Below are positions 26,517 to 36,264 of a stretch of 64,000 bases of DNA, one piece after another. The translations under genes were made by a program, and so were the position numbers. A model generated the notes under the pieces. That model made no database searches and had not been told where the DNA came from. It saw only the letters and a program-made list of their open reading frames with translations. Position 1 is the stretch's first letter, and each line of letters starts with the position of its first letter. Source of the DNA: Frateuria defendens (lineage in GTDB: Bacteria; Pseudomonadota; Gammaproteobacteria; Xanthomonadales; Rhodanobacteraceae); assembly GCF_001182895.1 (NCBI RefSeq), contig NZ_LFQR01000042.1, positions 1 to 64,000 of the forward strand, read 5' to 3'.

Positions 26517-26777
26517 GGCGCGCAGTGTGCCGCCATGCCGCCGGCCGACTCAAGCGGAGGGCGCGGGTTTCGTGCGCCACGCCCGGCCGGCTCGCGCCGC
26601 GACCGCCGCAGCGGGGCCCCGCGATCCGCCATCGCCCGACGCCCCGGCCCTGTGGCCGATGCAAGTCCCTGATCTTCCAAGGCGCTTCACTGGCGACCCG
26701 GCGCAGGCGCGAGTAAACTGCAAGGTTCGGCTACGACAGCCCTTAACTTTCGGCGAACCCACGGTAATCCCACGCGC

Positions 26778-28121
26778 ATGAGCGGCAAGCTTTTCATCAA
26801 GACCCACGGCTGCCAGATGAACGAGTACGACTCGACCAAGATGGCCGACGTGCTCAAGGCGTCCCACGGCCTTGAACTGACCCAGGACGAGTCCGAGGCG
26901 GACGTGATCCTGATCAACACCTGCTCGATCCGCGAGAAGGCGCAGGAGAAGGTGTTCAGCCAGCTCGGCCGCTGGAAGGAGCACAAGCAGGGCGGCAAGC
27001 AGGTAGTGATCGGCGTGGGCGGCTGCGTGGCCTCGCAGGAGGGCGAGGCGATCATCAAGCGCGCGCCGTTCGTGGACATCGTGTTCGGCCCGCAGACCCT
27101 GCACCGCCTGCCCGAGCTGATCGAGGCCAAGCGCGCCAGCGGCAAGGCCCAGGTGGACGTCTCCTTCCCCGAGATCGAAAAGTTCGACCAGCTGCCCGAG
27201 CCCCGCGCGGAAGGCCCCACCGCCTTCGTCTCGATCATGGAAGGCTGCTCCAAGTACTGCAGCTACTGTGTGGTGCCCTACACCCGCGGCACCGAGATCA
27301 GCCGCCCGTTCGACGACGTGCTGGTGGAGGTGGCCCAGCTCGCCGACCAGGGCGTGCGCGAGGTGACCCTGCTCGGCCAGAACGTCAACGCCTACCGCGG
27401 CCCCACCCACGACGGCGGCGAGGCGGACCTCGCCGTGCTGATCCACGCCATCGCGCAGATCGAAGGCATCGGCCGCATTCGCTTCACCACCTCGCATCCG
27501 CTGGAGTTCTCCGACTCGCTGATCGAGGCCTACGCCAGCTGCCCCAAGCTTGCCAACTTCCTGCACCTGCCGGTGCAGGCCGGCTCCGACCGCATCCTGG
27601 CCGCCATGAAGCGCGGCTACACCACGCTCGAGTTCAAGCAGAAGATCCGCAAGCTGCGCGCCGTGCGCCCGGACATCTGCATCAGCTCCGACTTCATCGT
27701 CGGCTTCCCCGGCGAGACCGAGGCGGACTTCGAGAAGACCATGCAGCTGATCGAGGACGTGGGCTTCGACCAGAGCTTCTCCTTCATCTTCTCCGCCCGC
27801 CCCGGCACGCCGGCGGCCAGCCTCGAGGACGACACCTCGGCGGAAGCCAAGCACGCGCGCCTGGCGCGCCTGCAGGCCAGGCTCAACGACAACGCCCGCG
27901 CCATCAACGAGGCGATGGTCGGCACCGTGCAGCGCGTGCTGGTGGAGAAGCCCAGCAAGAAGAACGCGAACGAGCTCACCGGCCGCACCGAGAACATGCG
28001 CTTCGTGAACTTTCCCGCCCCCTCCCGCCTGATCGGCCAGTTCGTCGACGTGGTGATCACCGAGGCCATGAGCAACTCGCTGCGTGGCCGCATCCATCTC
28101 GCCGACGAGGCCGCCGCCTGA
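26778..28121 (+). CDS. miaB: tRNA-2-methylthio-N6-dimethylallyladenosine synthase MiaB
   Basis: A protein of 447 residues with the three MiaB parts: the N-terminal MTTase domain ([12 protein letters not shown]), the radical-SAM core with C157, C161 and C164 (CSKYCSYC) and GQNVNAY, and a C-terminal TRAM domain. It adds the methylthio group to i6A37 of tRNAs using two iron-sulphur clusters. It leads the miaB-ybeZ-ybeY series; ybeZ starts 20 bp later. Confidence 0.97.
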   Translation: MSGKLFIKTHGCQMNEYDSTKMADVLKASHGLELTQDESEADVILINTCSIREKAQEKVFSQLGRWKEHKQGGKQVVIGVGGCVASQEGEAIIKRAPFVDIVFGPQTLHRLPELIEAKRASGKAQVDVSFPEIEKFDQLPEPRAEGPTAFVSIMEGCSKYCSYCVVPYTRGTEISRPFDDVLVEVAQLADQGVREVTLLGQNVNAYRGPTHDGGEADLAVLIHAIAQIEGIGRIRFTTSHPLEFSDSLIEAYASCPKLANFLHLPVQAGSDRILAAMKRGYTTLEFKQKIRKLRAVRPDICISSDFIVGFPGETEADFEKTMQLIEDVGFDQSFSFIFSARPGTPAASLEDDTSAEAKHARLARLQARLNDNARAINEAMVGTVQRVLVEKPSKKNANELTGRTENMRFVNFPAPSRLIGQFVDVVITEAMSNSLRGRIHLADEAAA

Positions 28122-28141
28122 ATACCGCCCCTAACGCACCG

Positions 28142-29155
28142 ATGAACGACGGCCTCAACCAGCGCGACTTCACGCTCGACCCGGAAGACAACGCCCGCCT
28201 CGCCAACCTGTGCGGGCCGTTCGACGAGCACCTGCGCCAGGTGGAACTGCGCCTGGGCGTGGAGATCAACCATCGCGGCAACCTGTTCCAGGTGATCGGC
28301 GAGGACGCCGCCACACGCGCCGCCGAGAAGGTGCTGCGCGCGCTCTACCAGGCCACCGAAGAGGAACCCTTGAACGGCGCCATGATCAACCTGCAGCTGG
28401 GCGAGTCCGGCATCGACGCCATCGCCGAGGAACTGGCCGAGGGCGCGCAGGAGGTGGTGATCAAGGTCAAGCGCGGCGTGATCAAGGGCCGCGGCCCCAA
28501 CCAGGCGCGCTACCTGCACGCCATCACCACCCACGACATCAACTTCGGCGTGGGCCCGGCCGGCACCGGCAAGACCTACCTCGCGGTGGCGAGCGCGGTG
28601 GAGGCGCTGGAAGCCAACCGCGTGCAGCGCCTGCTGCTGGTGCGCCCGGCGGTGGAGGCCGGCGAGAAGCTCGGCTTCCTGCCCGGCGACCTCTCGCAGA
28701 AGGTGGACCCGTACCTGCGCCCGTTGTACGACGCCCTGTACGAGATGCTCGGCTTCGAGAAGGTGGCCAAGCTGATCGAGCGCAACGTGATCGAGATCGC
28801 GCCGCTCGCGTACATGCGCGGGCGCACCTTGAACGACTCCTACGTGATTCTCGACGAGGCGCAGAACACCACCGTCGAGCAGATGAAGATGTTCCTGACC
28901 CGCATCGGCTTCGGCTCGGTGGCGGTGATCACCGGCGACGTCAGCCAGATCGACCTGCCCCGCCACGTGCGCTCGGGCCTGCGCCACGCGGTGGAAGTGC
29001 TGCGCGGCGTGGACGGCATCAGCTTCACCTTCTTCACCTCCCGCGACGTGGTGCGCCACCCGCTGGTGGCGAAGATCGTGCGCGCCTACGAGGCGTTCGA
29101 GGACGCCGGGAATCGGGAGTCGGAAGCCGGGCATAGCGAAAAGCGATCCGGCTGA
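28142..29155 (+). CDS. ybeZ: PhoH family ATPase YbeZ
   Basis: A protein of 337 residues with an N-terminal KH-like region and the PhoH NTPase domain: Walker A GPAGTGKT (K144) and Walker B ILDEAQN (D238, E239). YbeZ partners YbeY in RNA processing. The last residues (from about AGNRESEAG) are encoded by a short repeat element that also appears inverted at the ybeY start, so the native end is probably near FEDA. The gene is otherwise standard. Confidence 0.94.
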   Translation: MNDGLNQRDFTLDPEDNARLANLCGPFDEHLRQVELRLGVEINHRGNLFQVIGEDAATRAAEKVLRALYQATEEEPLNGAMINLQLGESGIDAIAEELAEGAQEVVIKVKRGVIKGRGPNQARYLHAITTHDINFGVGPAGTGKTYLAVASAVEALEANRVQRLLLVRPAVEAGEKLGFLPGDLSQKVDPYLRPLYDALYEMLGFEKVAKLIERNVIEIAPLAYMRGRTLNDSYVILDEAQNTTVEQMKMFLTRIGFGSVAVITGDVSQIDLPRHVRSGLRHAVEVLRGVDGISFTFFTSRDVVRHPLVAKIVRAYEAFEDAGNRESEAGHSEKRSG

Positions 29156-29232
29156 CTCCGCACGCCAACGCATTCCCCGCACGCATCCCAGGCTTCGCCA
29201 TGCCGATTCCCGATTCTCGATTCCCGATTCCC
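29104..29232. repeat. Inverted pair of 7-bp CGATTCC repeats across the ybeZ/ybeY junction
   Basis: Four near-perfect units of CGATTCC lie at 29204-29231, at the start of ybeY. About two inverted units (GGGAATCGGGAGTCG) lie near 29108-29122, in the last codons of ybeZ. The pair forms an imperfect inverted arrangement of about 125 bp that supplies coding sequence to both genes. Confidence 0.7.
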
Positions 29233-29694
29233 GCCGTGCACCTCAGCTACGGCCTGCCCCGCGCGGGCCTGCCCGCCGCGGCCAGCTTCCGCCGGTGGGC
29301 GGAGGCCGCGCTGCGCGGCGCGAAGCGGCGCAGGCCGGCGGAACTGTCGATCCGCCTCGTCGACGCCGAAGAAGGGCGCGAGCTCAACCGCGCCTACCGC
29401 GGCAAGGACTACGCCACCAACGTGCTCTCCTTTCCCGCCGAGCTGCCGCCCGGTGTGAAGCTGCCGCTGATCGGCGACCTCGCCATCTGCGCCCCGGTGG
29501 TGGCCCGCGAGGCCGCCGAGCAGGGCAAGCCCGCCCGCCACCACTGGGCACACCTCACCGTGCACGGCGTGCTGCACCTGCTCGGCTATGACCACATCGT
29601 GGAGGCCGAGGCCGAGGCGATGGAGGCGCTGGAGACGCGCATCCTCGCCGGGCTGGGCATTGCGGACCCCTATACGCTGCCCCAGGACGTCTAG
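29200..29694 (+). CDS. ybeY: Endoribonuclease YbeY
   Basis: A protein of 164 residues with the UPF0054 zinc site H122-x3-H126-x5-H132 ([11 protein letters not shown]) and NVLSFP upstream. It is a metal-dependent RNase needed for 16S rRNA 3' end maturation and ribosome quality control. The ATG at 29200 gives an N-terminus ([12 protein letters not shown]) that is encoded by the CGATTCC repeats; the native start may be the GTG at 29236 (VHLSYGL). In most relatives corC/ybeX follows directly; here a polysaccharide operon intervenes. Confidence 0.93.
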   Translation: MPIPDSRFPIPAVHLSYGLPRAGLPAAASFRRWAEAALRGAKRRRPAELSIRLVDAEEGRELNRAYRGKDYATNVLSFPAELPPGVKLPLIGDLAICAPVVAREAAEQGKPARHHWAHLTVHGVLHLLGYDHIVEAEAEAMEALETRILAGLGIADPYTLPQDV

Positions 29695-30163
29695 ACGTCC
29701 GGACGCCCCTTTGCGCCGCGGGCCGACGCGAGCCCTCGCCGGCCCCCCCCTGCCGCGGCGCCCCAAGCCCGCCGCACTGCCGCGGATGGCCCGCCTCCTG
29801 CGCCCCCGTGCGATCAAGCGCTTATCCCGCCTTGCTTGCTGCAAAGTGTCAACGCGGCGTAGGGGCTGCGTGAAATTCATTCATTTTCCAAACCAAAATC
29901 TAACCGCGCGCCGCGGCTGACACGATTCAAGACAGCCGACATTCATCGCCAGCCGTCTATTCCTTCCCCGTCCGGTCGTTGACGCATCGCATCAACTGGA
30001 ACCGTCTCCACCGACCACCCCCGCGGCACGTAAGCCCACCCGTGCGCACCGGACGCCGCAACTCCATCGCTCATCTTCCGTAGAAGAAGATGCGGTCCCC
30101 TGCCCCGCGACAGCGAGGCGGCGAAGGCGTCCGCGCGACGTCATACGACAGAGGCGAAAGACC
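29695..30163 (+). other. Leader/promoter region of the exopolysaccharide operon
   Basis: A 469-bp gap without a supported gene. It has an A+T-rich patch (about 29870-29905) in otherwise GC-rich DNA, the likely promoter or regulator site. The small inverted repeat CATCTTC-N7-GAAGATG at 30072-30092 lies about 70 bp before the GTG start of the first operon gene. No confident -35/-10 pair is assigned. Confidence 0.45.
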
Positions 30164-31429
30164 GTGAAAACCGAGCTGCTCCCCACCGAACGCCTGGCTC
30201 CGGCCCCGCCCCCCGTCGAGGTCAAGCGGGACAAGAAGTCCGCGCTGGCACACCTGCCCCGCCTGGCCGGCTACGCGCTGGCGGCCTTCGTCGCCTGGCT
30301 GCTGTTCTCCACCCTGTTCCGGCCCTGGGTTTCCACCAGCGCGACCCGCGCCATCCTCGACGCGCCGGCGATCCTGATCACCACGCCGATCAGCGGCACC
30401 GTCACCGCCGTCGAAGCGCAGAACGGGCAGCCCATTACGCCCGGCCAGACCGTCGCCGTGGTGAAGAACACCACCGTGGCGCGCGACACGCTCACCACCC
30501 TGCTCACCCGCCGGCTCGAACTGCAGAGCCGCGCGGATGATCTTGCCCAGCGCATCCAGGCCGACCAGCGCACGCTCGATTATGCGAATGGCCAGTACCG
30601 GCAGTACCACGACGCCAGCCTGACCCAGCTGCGCAGCGCCAGCGCCTCGCTGCAGGCCCAGCAGGACGCCGCCGAATCGAAGGTCTCCGAACTGCGCACC
30701 AAGTACTGGCGCGCCGTGGGCCTGCAGCGCGACGGCGCGGTCAGTGCGGCCAGCGTGTCGTCGGCGCGCGCGCAGATGGAGGCGGCGGAGAACGAGGCCG
30801 ACGCGCTCAGGCAGAGCGCGCGCAGCGCGAGCGCCGGCATCGCCGCCGCGCAGCGCGGCGTGTACGTGTCCTCCGGCCAGGAGAGCGGCAACCTGCTGCC
30901 CCAGCTGGCCCAGCGCCGCGAAGACCTGCAGAACAGCATCAAGAACGAACAGGCCCAGGCGCAGGCCATGAGCAGCCAGCTGGCCGATCTCAACCAGCTG
31001 ATCGGGCAGGAGCAGAACCGCGTGCAGTCCCTTTCCGACTACACCATCAAGGCCTTCGCCCCCGGCACCGCGCAGGAGATCGTCGCGCCCGTCGGCACCC
31101 AGGTCACCGCCGGCGCCACCCTGGTGCGCGCCACCGATTGCAGCAAGGCCGGCGTGGTGGCGGTGTTCCCTGCCCGCATGGCCCCGCGCCTCAACCAGGG
31201 CACGGCCTTGCAGGTGCAGATCACCCAGCTCTCCAACCCGCTCTACGCCCATGTCACCCAGCTGCTGCCGACCGCGCCGGAGACCACCCAGAACGGCTAC
31301 AGCGCGCCCTTCCCCTATGCCGAGGACGGCTCGGTCTACGCGCTCGCGCAGTGGGACCCGGGCACGCCCACGGACCTCAGCGAGCGGCTCTGCACGCCCG
31401 GCCGCAGCGTGATGGCGAGCCTGCGCTGA
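30164..31429 (+). CDS. Membrane-fusion (HlyD/EmrA-like) protein of a polysaccharide operon
   Basis: A 421-residue protein with a short cytosolic N-terminus, one membrane helix (about 36-54), a half lipoyl-like unit (ITTPISGTVTAVEAQNGQPITPGQ), a long coiled-coil-prone Gln/Ala-rich hairpin (about 105-300) and the second half unit with a beta-barrel (IKAFAPGTAQEIVAPVGTQVTAG). This is the periplasmic adaptor fold. The start is GTG with GAGG 9 nt ahead. It opens a tight four-gene operon with a secreted glycosidase-like protein, a GT2 synthase and a TolC-like protein, and no pump gene. It is inferred to bridge the synthase to the outer-membrane channel. Confidence 0.85.
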   Translation: MKTELLPTERLAPAPPPVEVKRDKKSALAHLPRLAGYALAAFVAWLLFSTLFRPWVSTSATRAILDAPAILITTPISGTVTAVEAQNGQPITPGQTVAVVKNTTVARDTLTTLLTRRLELQSRADDLAQRIQADQRTLDYANGQYRQYHDASLTQLRSASASLQAQQDAAESKVSELRTKYWRAVGLQRDGAVSAASVSSARAQMEAAENEADALRQSARSASAGIAAAQRGVYVSSGQESGNLLPQLAQRREDLQNSIKNEQAQAQAMSSQLADLNQLIGQEQNRVQSLSDYTIKAFAPGTAQEIVAPVGTQVTAGATLVRATDCSKAGVVAVFPARMAPRLNQGTALQVQITQLSNPLYAHVTQLLPTAPETTQNGYSAPFPYAEDGSVYALAQWDPGTPTDLSERLCTPGRSVMASLR

Positions 31430-31451
31430 CGCCCCGAAGGAGCATTCCCCC

Positions 31452-32726
31452 ATGCACATGCGATGGCATTCCGCGGCACTCGCCCTCACCCTGGCCATCA
31501 CCATGAGCGGCCCGGCCCCGGCCGCCACGGCCAGCCCCCTGCAACAGCAGCTGGCCGCCGGCACCTGCTCCGCCCTCGAGGCCGCCGCCGCGGCCGTACC
31601 CGGCGACGGACCGATGCTGCTGCCGAGCTATCCCAGCCTCGGGCAGGGCAGCGGCCAGATGCGCGCCCTGCAGAACGTGGCCTTCGTCTACGACAACGCG
31701 CTGGCCGGCATCGCCCTCGCCGCCTGCGGCCAGCCGGCGCAGGCCCGGCGCATCGCCGACGCGCTCGTGCTCGCCGCCGCGCACGACCCGGGCTTCAAGG
31801 ACGGCCGGCTGCGCAACGCCTACCGCGCCGGCGCGGCGGAGAGCGGCAAGGTCGAGTTGCCCGGCTACTGGGATCCGCGGGGCAACTTCTGGAACCAGGA
31901 CGCCTACCAGGTCGGTACCGCCACCGGCAACGTCGCCTGGGCGGCGCTGCTGCTGCTCACCGTCTACGACGGCAGCCACGACCGGCGCTACCTGGACGCC
32001 GCCGTGGCGCAGCTGCACTGGATCCAGGCGCACACCCTGGGCGGCGCCGCGCCGCCGGCCTACGAGGGCGGCTTCTACGGCTACGACAACGCCCAGCGCG
32101 CGCAGCACTGGAAGGCCACCGAACACAATATAGACGTCTATGCAGCCGCAACCTGGGCCGCCCGCTACACCAGCGATACAACCCTGCCGCAGCAAGCGCA
32201 GCTGGCCGGCGGCTTCGTGCGGGCCATGTGGGACGAGGGCCAGCACCGCTTCTTCATCGGCACGCTGGACGACGGCAAGACCTATTCGCGCGAGAAGTCC
32301 GGCCTGGACGCCCAGGTCTGGCCGCTGCTCGCCTTCAGCCCCCTGCCCGCCGGCTGGAACCAGGTCTGGCAATGGGTGGACGCCCAGCACAAGAGCGGCG
32401 CCGGCTACGGCTTCCGCCGCGAGCCCGACGGCGTGTGGACCGAAGGCAGCGCCCAGGCCGCCACCGCCATGCAGGCCAGCGGCCGGCCGGTGCCCGACGC
32501 GCTGTGGCAGCTGCTGGCCGCCCAGCGCAGCGGCGACGGCATGCTCTACGCCACGCCGCAGGCGCGCATCGTCACCGACCTGGCGATCGGCCCGGACTCG
32601 ACCTACGCGGATTTCTTCTACTACCACCTGCCGCACCTGGGCGCGACCGCCTGGACCGCGCTCGCCGCCAAGGCCTGGAACCCCTTCACCGGCCGCCCCC
32701 TGCACGCCGCGGAGCGCACGCCATGA
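31452..32726 (+). CDS. Secreted (alpha/alpha)-barrel glycosidase-like protein
   Basis: A protein of 424 residues with a signal peptide (cleavage near GPAPAATA). The body is rich in repeating helical hairpins with conserved aromatic and acidic patches (NFWNQDAYQVGTATGNVAW, ATEHNIDVYAAATW, WTEGSAQAATAM), as in six-hairpin glycosidases. No GH family is assigned. By analogy to BcsZ in cellulose and AlgL in alginate operons it may trim or edit the polymer in the periplasm. AAGGAG lies 9 nt before the ATG. The stop overlaps the synthase start (ATGA). Confidence 0.65.
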   Translation: MHMRWHSAALALTLAITMSGPAPAATASPLQQQLAAGTCSALEAAAAAVPGDGPMLLPSYPSLGQGSGQMRALQNVAFVYDNALAGIALAACGQPAQARRIADALVLAAAHDPGFKDGRLRNAYRAGAAESGKVELPGYWDPRGNFWNQDAYQVGTATGNVAWAALLLLTVYDGSHDRRYLDAAVAQLHWIQAHTLGGAAPPAYEGGFYGYDNAQRAQHWKATEHNIDVYAAATWAARYTSDTTLPQQAQLAGGFVRAMWDEGQHRFFIGTLDDGKTYSREKSGLDAQVWPLLAFSPLPAGWNQVWQWVDAQHKSGAGYGFRREPDGVWTEGSAQAATAMQASGRPVPDALWQLLAAQRSGDGMLYATPQARIVTDLAIGPDSTYADFFYYHLPHLGATAWTALAAKAWNPFTGRPLHAAERTP

Positions 32727-34696
32727 ACCTCCCCGTCGACCAGGCCACCCTGCTCCAGGTGCTGGGACTGAGCCTGCTGCTGGGCCTCGTGATGGCGCGC
32801 TTCGGCAACGCGGAGCGCCCGCTGCACCGCCTGCTGTTCGGCGCCTTCGCCGGCGCGCTGCTGCTGCGCTACGCGATCTGGCGCACCGGCGAGACCCTGC
32901 CCGACCCCAGCCACGGCTTCGCCAGCGTGTGGGCCTACGTGTTCTACGCCTTCGAGATGATCTCCATCCTCTACACCCTGGCGGCGATCGTGGTGATGGT
33001 GCGCCGGCGCGACGCGCGCCCCGCCGCCGACGCCGGCGAGGCGCGGCTGCGCGCGGCGGGGCGGGACGTGCCGGCGGTGGACGTGTTCATCGCCACCTAC
33101 AACGAAGACCTGGCGGTGCTGGAGAAGACCATCGTGGCCGCCAAGGCCATCGACTACCCGCACGTCAACGTGTGGGTGCTCGACGACACCCGCCGCGATT
33201 GGCTGCGCGACTACTGCGCGCGGCTGGGCGTGCACTACGCACGCCGCCCCGACAACAGCCACGCCAAGGCGGGCAACCTCAACAACGGCCTCAAGCTCTC
33301 CGCGCAGTCCACCAACGCGCCCTACATCCTGGTGCTGGACGCGGACTTCGCGCCGCAGAAGGACATCCTCTACCGCGTGCTCGGCCTGTTCGCCGAGCCG
33401 AAGGTGGCGCTGGTGCAGACGCCGCAGTTCTACTACAACGCCGATCCCATCCAGCACAACCTGGGCGCCACCGACAGCTGGGTGGACGAGCAGCGCGTGT
33501 TCTTCGACGTGTTCCAGCCCTCGCGCGACGCCTGGAACTCGGCCTTCTGCGTGGGCACCTCGTTCGTGATCGCACGCGCGGCGATCACCGAGGCCGGCGG
33601 CTTCCCCACCGGCAGCGTGTGCGAGGACATCCACACCACCTACCTCCTGCGCAAGCACGGCTACCTCACCCGCTGGCTCAACGAGCGCCTCTCGGTGGGG
33701 CTCTCCGCCGAGGGCCTGATCGAATACATCAACCAGCGCGGTCGCTGGTGCCTGGGCACCATGCAGGTGGCCTGGCTCAAGGACGGCCCGCTGCGCGGCC
33801 CCGGCTATGGCCTGATGGACCGCCTGCACTACGTGCACGGCATGCTGCACTGGATCAGCAAGCCGTTCCTGCTGATGATGCTGGTGGCGCCGGTGCTGTA
33901 CTGGTATTTCGGCATCGCCGCGTTCTACACCACGCCGGGCGAGTTCCTGTTCTACGGCCTGCCGGCGCTGATCGGCTTCTGGTTCTACGGCCCCTGGATC
34001 ACCGACCGGCGCACCCTGCCGGTGTTCACCGAGGTGACCCAGCTGGTGGCCGCCTACGCGGTGACGATGACCATCGCCGCCGCCTGCATCCGGCCGTTCG
34101 GACGTCCGTTCAAGGTCACCGCCAAGGGCCTGGACCGCAGCAAGGTGGTGGTGCACTGGAAGCTCGCCGGCTTCTTCATCGCGCTGATGCTGTGCCTGCA
34201 GGTCGGCGCGGTGAACACCGTGCTCACCGCCGACATGAGCGCCGGCACCGTGTTCAACCTGGCCTGGACGCTGATCGCCCTGGTGCTGGACCTGGCCGCC
34301 ATCATGGCCTGCGTGGACCTGCCGCGGCTCAAGCAGGAGGAACGCTTCCCCTTCGACGAGCCCGCGCGCTGGCGCCTGGGCACGCGCCAGGCCAGCAGCC
34401 GCTTCATCGACATCTCGCTGAGCGGCGCGGCGCTGGAACGCGGCGCCTCGATGCCCGCGCCGGGCACCGCGCTGGAGGTGCACGTGCCCGGCGTGGGCTG
34501 GGTGCCGGCCGAGGTCGCGCGCCTCAGCGAGCGCCGGCTGTGCGTGCGCTTCCGCGCCGACGAGGCCACCCGGCACCGGCTGATCGAGCGGATCTTCTGC
34601 AACGCCCCGCACAACATCGCCGTCAAGGCCAAGCCGCTGCGCGCGCTCGGCCAGTTCATGCGCCTGGCCGGCCTCGCCGTGCGCCCGACGCGCTGA
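32723..34696 (+). CDS. GT2 polysaccharide synthase with C-terminal PilZ domain
   Basis: A protein of 657 residues resembling BcsA-type processive synthases. Membrane helices flank a GT2 domain with D154/D155 (VLDDTRRDW), D206-A-D208 (DAD), D302 (CEDIHTT) and Q338-R-G-R-W342, the QxxRW motif of processive enzymes; four or more helices follow. A PilZ domain (about 547-640) has RxxxR (R551, R555) and DxSxxG (D563-G568), so c-di-GMP activation is expected. The product (cellulose, mixed-linkage or other glucan, or other polymer) cannot be told from sequence. No bcsB, bcsC or algE-like partners are present. Confidence 0.88.
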   Translation: MNLPVDQATLLQVLGLSLLLGLVMARFGNAERPLHRLLFGAFAGALLLRYAIWRTGETLPDPSHGFASVWAYVFYAFEMISILYTLAAIVVMVRRRDARPAADAGEARLRAAGRDVPAVDVFIATYNEDLAVLEKTIVAAKAIDYPHVNVWVLDDTRRDWLRDYCARLGVHYARRPDNSHAKAGNLNNGLKLSAQSTNAPYILVLDADFAPQKDILYRVLGLFAEPKVALVQTPQFYYNADPIQHNLGATDSWVDEQRVFFDVFQPSRDAWNSAFCVGTSFVIARAAITEAGGFPTGSVCEDIHTTYLLRKHGYLTRWLNERLSVGLSAEGLIEYINQRGRWCLGTMQVAWLKDGPLRGPGYGLMDRLHYVHGMLHWISKPFLLMMLVAPVLYWYFGIAAFYTTPGEFLFYGLPALIGFWFYGPWITDRRTLPVFTEVTQLVAAYAVTMTIAAACIRPFGRPFKVTAKGLDRSKVVVHWKLAGFFIALMLCLQVGAVNTVLTADMSAGTVFNLAWTLIALVLDLAAIMACVDLPRLKQEERFPFDEPARWRLGTRQASSRFIDISLSGAALERGASMPAPGTALEVHVPGVGWVPAEVARLSERRLCVRFRADEATRHRLIERIFCNAPHNIAVKAKPLRALGQFMRLAGLAVRPTR

Positions 34697-34711
34697 CACA
34701 GGAGATTACGC

Positions 34712-36208
34712 ATGAAGCCCCTGCTCTTGCCCGCCGCCCTCGCCGCCTGCCTGCTGGCCGGCTGCACCATGGAGCCCGCCTACCAGCGCCCGAACCTGCC
34801 GGTGCCCGACCGCTACCCCGCGCACGGCACGGCCACGGAAGCGCCGGTGCAGGCGGCCGACCTCGGCTGGCGCGATTTCTTCAGGGATCCGGCGCTGCAA
34901 AGCCTGGTCGCCATCGCCTTGGAGAACAACCGCGACCTGCGCGTGGCCGCCGCCAAGATGGCCGAGGCGCGCGCCAACTACGGCGCCACGCGCGCCAGCC
35001 TGTTCCCGGAGATCGGCCTGCAGGGCTACGCCGGGCGCCAGCGCCTGCCCGCGATGGCGCAGCAGCCGGCCAACGGCCTGCTCGGCCCGATCCAGAACGA
35101 CCGCAACAAGGCCTCCACCTTCAACACCTACCAGGTGCAGGCCGGCATGACCAGCTACGAGCTGGACTTCTTCGGCCGCCAGCGCGCGGCCGCGCACGCC
35201 TCCGGCAAGCTGGCCGAGGCCAGCGCCGCCGACTACCAGGCCGCACGCATCGCGCTGATCGGCGAGGTGGCCAACGCCTACCTCGCGCTCAACGCCGACC
35301 GCGCCCTGCTGCAGCTGGCCCAGCAGACCCTCGCCACGCAGCAGCAGCATGCCGGGGTGATGCAGAAGGCCTTCGCCGACGGCGGCGTGTCCGAATTCGA
35401 CATGCGCCGCTCGCAGACCCAGGTGAACGCCGCCCAGGTGGACGTGGAGGACATCCAGCTGCGCCTCGCCAAGGACATCAACGCCATGGCGGTGCTGATC
35501 GGCCAGCCATTGCCGGCCGGCTACGCCAGCCCCAGCGCCTGGCAGGCGCCGCTGCTCACCGAGGTGCCCGCGGGCCTGCCTTCCTCGCTGCTGGACCGGC
35601 GTCCCGACATCGTCGCCGCCGAGGACCGCCTGCGCGCGGCCAACGCCGACATCGGCCGCGCCCGCGCCGCGTTCTTCCCCAACATCGCCCTCACCGCCGT
35701 GCTCGGCACGCTGAGCGGCAACCTCTCCAGCCTGTTCAGCGCGGGCTCGGCGGCCTGGAACGGCGCCGCCTCCGCCTCCGTGCCGCTGCTGGACTTCGGC
35801 CGGCGCAAGAACGGCCTTGCCGCCAGCAAGGCGCGCCACAGCGGCGCCGAGGCGGCCTACGAAGGCGCCGTGCAGCAGGCTTTCCGCGAAGTGGCGGACG
35901 CGCTCGCCACGCGCGACCACATCGTGCCCGAGATCAAGGCGCAGCAGGCGCTGGTGGACGAATCGCAGCACGTCTACGCGATCTCGCAGGTGCGCTTCAA
36001 GGACGGCCTGGACGACTACATCGCCACCCAGGACGCGCAGCGCTCGCTCTACGCCGCGCAGCAGAAAATGGTGAGCCTGGAACTCGACCAGGCGGTCAAC
36101 CAGGTCAACCTCTACAAGGCGCTGGGCGGCGGCTGGAGCGAAGGCCGCGCCAGGGCCGTCGGCGCGGTGCCGGGCGCCCCTGCGGCGCCCCTGGCGGCCG
36201 CGCGCTAG
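34712..36208 (+). CDS. Outer-membrane efflux lipoprotein, NodT/OprM (TolC) type
   Basis: A protein of 498 residues. The lipoprotein signal ends in LLAGC (Cys about residue 17). Two OEP repeats follow (about 55-270 and 275-480), with ALENNRDLRVAAAKMAEARANYGATRASLFPEI, the family LLDRRPDIVAAEDRLRAANADIGRARAAFFP and VPLLDFGRR. It forms a trimeric channel through outer membrane and periplasm. AGGAG lies 7 nt before the ATG and the gap to the synthase is 15 bp. It normally serves RND or ABC pumps; here it is inferred to export the polysaccharide. Confidence 0.9.
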   Translation: MKPLLLPAALAACLLAGCTMEPAYQRPNLPVPDRYPAHGTATEAPVQAADLGWRDFFRDPALQSLVAIALENNRDLRVAAAKMAEARANYGATRASLFPEIGLQGYAGRQRLPAMAQQPANGLLGPIQNDRNKASTFNTYQVQAGMTSYELDFFGRQRAAAHASGKLAEASAADYQAARIALIGEVANAYLALNADRALLQLAQQTLATQQQHAGVMQKAFADGGVSEFDMRRSQTQVNAAQVDVEDIQLRLAKDINAMAVLIGQPLPAGYASPSAWQAPLLTEVPAGLPSSLLDRRPDIVAAEDRLRAANADIGRARAAFFPNIALTAVLGTLSGNLSSLFSAGSAAWNGAASASVPLLDFGRRKNGLAASKARHSGAEAAYEGAVQQAFREVADALATRDHIVPEIKAQQALVDESQHVYAISQVRFKDGLDDYIATQDAQRSLYAAQQKMVSLELDQAVNQVNLYKALGGGWSEGRARAVGAVPGAPAAPLAAAR

Positions 36209-36264
36209 GGCCGTCGGCACGATGTTGTAGACTGTAGGCTTTGGCGCTACTGCACCCGCAGCAC

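Noticed and set aside
29204-29231. CGATTCC array as a CRISPR or phase-variable tract
   Set aside because: Units are contiguous with no spacers. A change in unit number (7 bp) could shift the ybeY frame from the ATG, but the GTG at 29236 lies beyond the array, so phase variation is not supported.
30164-31429. Drug-efflux operon (EmrA/HlyD plus NodT)
   Set aside because: No RND, MFS or ABC pump is present, and the two genes between the adaptor and channel are a glycosidase-like protein and a polysaccharide synthase.
32140-36237. A continuous open frame of 1365 codons on the plus strand across the polysaccharide genes
   Set aside because: It is the alternative frame of the real genes, full of Arg/Ala/Pro low-complexity sequence. 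The true frames show the GT2, PilZ and OEP motifs, signal peptides and ribosome-binding sites.
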